Notes under the pieces: model-generated
What the model was told of the DNA's origin: nothing
Database searches by the model: none
Seen by the model: only the letters and a program-made list of their open reading frames with translations
Program-made: the position numbers and the translations under genes
Shown here: positions 58,342-64,000 of the stretch, one piece after another
How positions within the stretch are numbered: the first letter of the stretch is position 1
How the letters are laid out: each line of letters opens with the position of its first letter
NCBI GenBank assembly: GCA_019009955.1
Contig: CM032229.1
Span: 144,627,501 to 144,691,500 of the forward strand
Direction: 5' to 3'
Length of the DNA stretch: 64,000 nt
DNA from: Riptortus pedestris
Taxonomy: Eukaryota > Arthropoda > Insecta > Hemiptera > Alydidae

Positions 58342-58428
58342 ATACATGGACATTTGGAGAATTTTTTCGAAAATCGCGTCATGAGTACGACCTCAATAGC
58401 TGATTTCCCTTAAGGGAAATCTGCTAAT
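58279..58428 (+). repeat. (TA)n plus 3' end of the hairpin-ended repeat
   Basis: (TA)n at 58279-58339, then GGACATTTGGAGAATTTTTT, CGCGTCATGAGTACGACCTC and the perfect hairpin GATTTCCCTTAAGGGAAATC plus TGCTAA. With 56668-57200 it brackets the LINE fragment and may be the other end of the same copy. Confidence 0.75.
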
Positions 58429-58628
58429 ATATAGAACAACTATAGATAGTAAAGGTTTCAGCAAGATAGGCTTTATAGTATTTTTTGGTGATATTTTGAA
58501 TTATTGTTCCCCCACCCCTCCTATTTTGGGGACTTGATTTTTGTCTCATTTAAATCCTTGAAATCTTGAATTTGGTATTGGTCCAAAAAAACAACAACCG
58601 CTAGAGCATCATTATACATATCTCTCTC

Positions 58629-58631
<3 letters not shown>

Positions 58632-58694
<63 letters not shown>
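58632..58694. repeat. (TC)n/(TA)n microsatellite
   Basis: A short TCTC run at 58621 followed by about 31 TA units. Confidence 0.95.
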
Positions 58695-58698
<4 letters not shown>

Positions 58699-58759
58699 CC
58701 CTGTGGAACCAGGTAATGGTGGATTAATGACCTGGAGTTGGACCTGCATCCGATGGACA

Positions 58760-61300
58760 TCCGTAATTGGTTAACCGCAAGACATAATTTACAGTGGTTG
58801 TGGTGGGAACCCCTTCCCCTTATGGCTGATTTCCTTTATGGGTGATTTATCTTGAGGGAAATTAGCTGTTAAGGTTGTACATATAATAGCCAGCTATACC
58901 ACATTATTTTCTCTCATTTTATAATTAATAGTATTACTAAGAATCCTCAGTAAATTCAGTGATAATTCAGAACTATAATAATGCATTTTCCAAGTCTAAT
59001 GAAAAGGGATGGGGAGGGGGCTACCTCTCCTGAAGTCCATGGACTCATTAACTTTAATGCAACACTTATCGTTCTTTCTTTATTCAGAAATATTCATTAA
59101 CCATTGTGAAAATATGACCTATATTTAAATTCACTTCAATCCATTAATGGCGAAAGGTACCAGAGAATGGCTTACCCAAGTATGACCAAGTCAGCTGTTT
59201 TAGTTTGATAAGTCACGAAATAAATATTTCGATTATCCCTAATAAGGACAATAAAATGTCCACGCGATTAAATGGACCCATAAATTTGATTTTGAAAACT
59301 TAACTATACTAGAAAAAGAAAGAAATATAAGCAAGAGGAAAACAAAGAGATTATTATTATTATTATTATTAAAATATAGAAAAAAGGTGATCGATAAGAA
59401 AACAGTGATTAAACACTTGAATTATTTATATTTTAATTTATTAGAAATTCTGAAGTAATGTTTGTTCAATTATAATTTTCTCATTTTTGGATAATGGATA
59501 TTTTTATTTCGTGTTGTATTGATATAATTTAGCTAACTGACCCGCCATACTTTGTAAGCCATTCTCTTACTTGCAAGGCTAGACTATAGTTCATATGTAA
59601 TGATGTTGCCGTATAAATGGTTTTGATAATCATTTGAAGTTTTCTTTTTTTGTTGGCCATTAGTCATCGATTGGTTAAGTGCATTCTTTAATCGTTTTAT
59701 CTACATTTTGAACAGCTCTGGAATTTAGGTACTGGACATTCTGAAAAAATGAACTAGCAGCAGATTCTTGAGCTCTGTTTTTAACATTGAATATTCTTTG
59801 TATTCAGAAGACCTATCCATGGATTTAATCCAATAATGTTTGTTCCATTTTTAGCTAGTTGAATTTGACTATTTGACATAAAACCAAGTTCGTTGATAGG
59901 TTAAAGCGAGAGGAGTGTGTTGTTGTTTTTTTTTAAATCCAATTAAAAGTTAAATTATAAATATTTCCGTTGTTATGTTTTGTGATCGAAAAATACTATA
60001 TATGCAATCATGTTGAATATAAATGAATTTCTAAAAATATTTGCATACACTCTTTCCAAATTGGAATATTCGCCGATTTACTCATATTGCTCGATTGATT
60101 TAGTGAACCCCAAATCCTACTCGTACCATTTGAATATGTCATGTGCAGCTGATATTTCAAGTTTTCATTACATATGCTTCTTCCGAAAGGAGAAAGAGAG
60201 CGCATAATGTGCAGATGAAGTCATCGGTGTTTCATTCCATTACGGAGAATTTTCTCAGCTGACATAGTGGCAGTGGTTCAACTTTTTGAGCAGTTTCATT
60301 CATGACTATCTGAGAAGATACGGACTTTAGTTACCTCGGTTTCTTTAATTCGTCCTAAATACTGGGTTATAACTCGAACATGTTTCCAATTAGAACCTAT
60401 TCAGATTATAAGAGTTTATCTACTTTGACACTTTTGAAATAAATTTCATGGTTGCAGTATATTTTCTGCAAAAATATACTGCTAATGGTTGCAGTATATT
60501 TTCTGAAGGTGCATAATCTTAAAGTAGAAATATAGTGAGGAATTAGTTTAATATCAGATGAGTAAGCGATCGTCCTAGACTTAAGCACATATGAGTAAAT
60601 GGAAAATTTAAACCACTTTATTTAACACATGTAAATGGATATGCTAAACTGAGATGAGTTACTGAAATATGAATTTATATTAATATTCGATTATGTTTAT
60701 GTTAACTACAGTTCTTAAAAGATTTACATTTGAAGAAGTCCAGCTGTTAAAGATGAACAGATGACTTCTTCTTCGAAAGATGTCTTGAAATATTTATTGA
60801 TGTTACCTAGTATGTGCCTAAATGTACATTTAAATTTAACACGTAATGCTCTTGTATTATTATTTTTTTTTTAATTTGATATGCCGCTACAATGGCGATT
60901 CATCTTTTAACATGTTAATGTTCTTGTAGTTGCAACTTTTGTTTGATCGCTACCGTTATTTTTATTTACGTTTTATGACGTTTGTTCATCCGGTGTTTTG
61001 GAAGTGACATTCTAAACTTTCAAATGGAATAATTTTATGTGCATTACAACCAAATATTTTGTTTATTTAATGTAATTGAAGTACATGTGATCATATCAGT
61101 TTTTTTTAATCTGTATTTAGAAAACGACGATTAGATACTGGGCCATTTATCGTAGCGAAACGCGTACTCCCTAAAAATAAAACAGAATGGCGCTGTTGTG
61201 TGTATTCGAACCAACATCGAACCTTTAATATTTGGAAAGAATGAAGCCCACCAGATTGCTCATGAAGACGCATTACGATACATTTGGAAGCAATAAAAAT
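58760..61300. other. Unassigned DNA upstream of the TLDc gene
   Basis: Contains (ATT)n at 59352-59371 and a short duplication of ATGGTTGCAGTATATTTTCT (60449 and 60485). No gene was recognised. Confidence 0.4.
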
Positions 61301-61448
61301 AGTGGTCCTAGTCGGTGGCTTAGTGTCTTGGAGGAGTGCTAGAAGAGGTTGGACAACCTAATAGAGAAACCAGCTCGGAAACCGGAGGAAAGGTTAGATT
61401 GACGTGATGGTATCAAGTGCCCAGATCTTTCAAGGGCAGAAGCACCAG

Positions 61449-62023
61449 GTAAGTATGGTATATGGAGTTTTGAGGTTGAGCATCGTTTAGCGAAAATTAG
61501 TATGGGTATGAAAACAGTTAAACCATTTTCTTCGATCATAATGACATCTCTTCTCCAGCTGGTAACTATGGAAACCGACTTTAATATTTCTGTATTACTT
61601 CTACAGCTGTTTGTTGTTATTTATTTACGTCCAATTTGTGTTTTCTATGTTTAATTTGGACGGTTTAACTTCAAGTCACAGCCCTTTTCTAGACCAAGAA
61701 GGATTAAGGGTTTCAATTTAATGATTTCGTCAGTAACTTAATTCCTATTTCCCAGGCGGGAATCGAACTCACCACTTTAGGTTTACCTTGTGAGAATAAG
61801 ACCATCGCCTTAACTGATCTGATTGCCTAATCTTGCGCTCAGGTATTATGGGAACCAATGAAGGTCTACTGGGGTACAATAATAGCTAGTGTAAATGAAC
61901 TTTTTTTTTTTTTTTTACTTATATTACAGTTATGTATCTAAAACGTAGATTTATTTATTTCCTTACTTTATTGGCGTTAGCCTTCTTATATAGTTAAATT
62001 TATACAAAATCTTCCTTTTTCAG
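61449..62023 (+). other. Probable 5' UTR intron of the TLDc gene
   Basis: The donor CACCAG|GTAAGTAT at 61449 and the acceptor CTTCCTTTTTCAG at 62023 enclose 575 bases that include a SINE. A non-coding first exon ending at 61448 would join the exon starting at 62024. Inferred from the splice signals only. Confidence 0.55.
61611..61834 (-). mobile_element. tRNA-derived SINE, near full length
   Basis: Minus strand. Tail TTGTTATTTATTTACGTCCA, body CCCTTTTCTAGACCAAGAAG, B box complement CGGGAATCGAACTC, head to GATTGCCTAATC. Confidence 0.85.
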
Positions 62024-62112
62024 AAGTTACTTTAATGAAGAAAGGATTTAGTTGGGCCAATAAGCTTCAACTAACGATTTAATAAAAACCCTGTTTCTAT
62101 TGAGAAATCATT

Positions 62113-63615
62113 ATGCCGTTTTTGACAACAAAAATTGTCAAGGAACCTTACAAGCTATTCGAGAGATACGCCAAAGAGTTATCAGACGACCCTTACGGTG
62201 AACAAAACCGCAGTGGAAAATGCAAAACTTTTTGTTCAAACTACGTTTGCGCGATTGTTCCTTATTTTCAGAAAGATATGAAAGAAGACTACGTTCCTCA
62301 GTGGGCCATGAGCGACGACGCCGTGCAGTCTGTAGTTTGGTTCATGAATCCCAATAAGACTTTAGGATTCGCCGGTATTTCCCCTGCAATACTCCACGAC
62401 ACGTGGGAGATGTATATGGTGCCGAATCTCTACCGTCTCTGGTCCAAGTTTATTTACGGGAACGATGAGAACATAGTTCCAGATTTTAAGAATTTTTGCC
62501 TTTTGGTAAAAACCCAAGTTCACGGAAAAATTGAAGACAAAGCTAAAGTCGTTCAGGAAATACTCCTGGAAAAAGGTTACAGTATCCCAAGGAAAAACAT
62601 TTCTTTCGACGTGAGTCCCAGTTTGATATTTGATGACGAAAATCCTGATGAAAAGAGAACTGTGGAGAAATACAAGGTCACAAGATATTTCTATGACCTT
62701 ACAGTCTCTTACCTTTACGGTTTACGTCACATTAAAAATATTCAGTACTTGATGTGGGAATCGTGCATTGCTGGATTGAGTGAGAGGCACTTAAGGAAAT
62801 GTATGAAATATTATACTCAGCGCTTAAGCCAGAACTGTGCTGATGAAGACATTAAGCTACTCTTAAAAAAAAAGTCCTTTTTGAAAACTATATTGTTTTC
62901 ATCTGTGTCCATGATGTTTGGCATGCAATTCAGTTTGAGCATTGTTCCTTTTCTGGTTGCTCCAAGAGAAACTATGTTGGATGTTTCGCAAGCCATATTC
63001 CTTACTTCCGTCCTAAAGGGAGACGAAGACGTTAGCTACGAAATGAAAATGTTTTACAGTAAAGTTCTAGACAGAGTTACGCGGTCCAAATTGTACGAAA
63101 AGATCGTTCACAACCAAAGCCCGACTTTTATTATAGTTAAGGATGAAAAGGGCCATGTGTTCGGTGGTTACGCAAGTGTCCCCTGGAAGCTCACGCAGGA
63201 ATTCATTGGAGACGACAAGTGTTTCCTTTTCCGCCTTCTCCCAGATGTCGTCGTCTGTAAAGCTTCGAATATCGATCAGAATTTCATGTTTTTACACCCT
63301 CCGCAGAAGACGTCCAAGGTACACGGGCTCGGGATGGGAGGGGGTCTCATGAACTTCGGGTTTTGGATCGACTTGATGTACGGGTTTGGAAGCTGCGCCC
63401 AAAGTTGCCCGACATTCCAGAACTACGAGACACTGTCGTACAGCAGGAATTTCAAATGCGTACAGCTTGAAATGTGGCGAGTCAAAAGAAGGGAACAACA
63501 GAGGGATCGTGCCGTCATGTTACCCAGAGTAGGAAAGACGGACGTACTTAAACTTCTAGAGGGTAACCACGCTAACATAATTGATAAACCTGAGGTGGAA
63601 ATTGAATTCAATTGA
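62113..63615 (+). CDS. MEAK7: TLDc-domain protein, MEAK7-like (mTOR-associated)
   Basis: A 500-residue protein with a TLDc domain from about residue 300 to 456. Hallmark blocks are SPTFIIVKDEKGHVFGGYAS, DDKCFLFRLLPD, GLGMGGG, NFGFWIDLMYGFG, and a C-terminal strand ending LEMWRV. The pattern fits MEAK7 (KIAA1609/TLDC1) better than OXR1 or TBC1D24, because the TLDc domain follows a long helical N-terminal part. In mammals MEAK7 sits on lysosomes and supports an alternative mTOR signalling complex; in insects the role is inferred. The start is well fixed: an in-frame TGA lies at 62101-62103, four codons before the ATG. The coding region has no intron, though a splice acceptor at 62023 indicates an upstream non-coding exon. 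AATAAA follows about 55 bases after the stop. I see no myristoylation-type MG start. The N-terminal 290 residues have no domain I can name. Confidence 0.82.
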   Translation: MPFLTTKIVKEPYKLFERYAKELSDDPYGEQNRSGKCKTFCSNYVCAIVPYFQKDMKEDYVPQWAMSDDAVQSVVWFMNPNKTLGFAGISPAILHDTWEMYMVPNLYRLWSKFIYGNDENIVPDFKNFCLLVKTQVHGKIEDKAKVVQEILLEKGYSIPRKNISFDVSPSLIFDDENPDEKRTVEKYKVTRYFYDLTVSYLYGLRHIKNIQYLMWESCIAGLSERHLRKCMKYYTQRLSQNCADEDIKLLLKKKSFLKTILFSSVSMMFGMQFSLSIVPFLVAPRETMLDVSQAIFLTSVLKGDEDVSYEMKMFYSKVLDRVTRSKLYEKIVHNQSPTFIIVKDEKGHVFGGYASVPWKLTQEFIGDDKCFLFRLLPDVVVCKASNIDQNFMFLHPPQKTSKVHGLGMGGGLMNFGFWIDLMYGFGSCAQSCPTFQNYETLSYSRNFKCVQLEMWRVKRREQQRDRAVMLPRVGKTDVLKLLEGNHANIIDKPEVEIEFN

Positions 63616-64000
63616 GTTTCTTTATGCCACGAGCATCTAATTTTATTTTGCTTTCTCAATTGCATCATTATAATAAATAATATAACAGTACAAATTAATT
63701 AATAATACATGTTTCTTATTTCTTGACACAAGGCTAGAGCATTTTTCCACTCTTATAGCTATTTTAATCTTACTACATTTTGATTAAAACGATCTGCATA
63801 TTCGATTGGACACTGCAAAAATAAATATGGTATAATCATTTAAATGGATCAGGCTGACTGCGAAAATCGAAGGAAATTGAGAATATAACAGACATAACTG
63901 AAATACAATAAAAAGACAGCGCCCACATTAACTCGACACTGAACTAACTCTCAACTCACAGGCATATTTAAGGAAATCTAAAATATAATCATTACTAATA
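63616..64000. other. 3' flank of the TLDc gene
   Basis: AATAAA occurs near 63672 and again near 63820, the first being the likely polyadenylation signal. Nothing else was recognised before the window ends. Confidence 0.6.

Overview
The window is nuclear DNA of an arthropod, most likely an insect. The genes have spliceosomal introns with GT/AG borders, the DNA is AT-rich, and one gene belongs to the yellow / major royal jelly family, which is essentially insect-specific. The species cannot be fixed from sequence alone. Genes are sparse and most of the rest is transposable-element debris, minisatellites and long (TA)n tracts.

Five host genes can be supported. (1) 4266-6671, minus: one large exon with about 20 ankyrin repeats, preceded by a splice acceptor, so the start of the protein lies in an unseen upstream exon. 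(2) 17791-19125, minus: a full-length, intronless COP9 signalosome subunit 2. (3) 25265-41974, plus: a nine-exon gene that I assembled from splice sites and reading phase. It encodes a roughly 450-residue membrane protein with an acidic cytosolic-type tail that I do not recognise. (4) 52262-53517, minus: a yellow/MRJP protein, 3' exon only. (5) 62113-63615, plus: an intronless coding region for a TLDc-domain protein of the MEAK7 (mTOR-associated) type, with a probable intron in its 5' UTR.

The mobile fraction is unusually readable. A tRNA-derived SINE with an ATT-rich tail occurs about 16 times; one complete copy has an 11-bp target duplication. SINE copies act as markers. One is split by a THAP-domain P-like transposon flanked by an exact 8-bp duplication (14563-16230), and another is split by a solo LTR with TG...CA ends and a 5-bp duplication (44318-44786). 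Non-autonomous Helitrons (hairpin plus CTAG 3' end, three internal repeats of about 300 bp) occur at 28085, 37414, 46399, 48357 and 49689. Two of them form a large inverted pair, and one of these contains an inverted-duplicated Penelope-like GIY-YIG fragment. A second family has hairpin ends and an internal (TA)n block. There are also Merlin-like, piggyBac-like and mariner-type non-autonomous elements, an R2-like LINE 3' end with a restriction-like endonuclease, and a second LINE 3' end.

By region: 1-4265 holds an inverted repeat, an LTR-like promoter block and no gene; 6672-17790 is repeats and nested transposons; 19126-25264 is SINEs and unassigned DNA; 25265-41974 is the membrane-protein gene, whose introns are filled with elements; 41975-52261 is Helitrons, SINEs and unassigned DNA; 53518-62112 is further repeats. 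The genes show no sign of being functionally linked.
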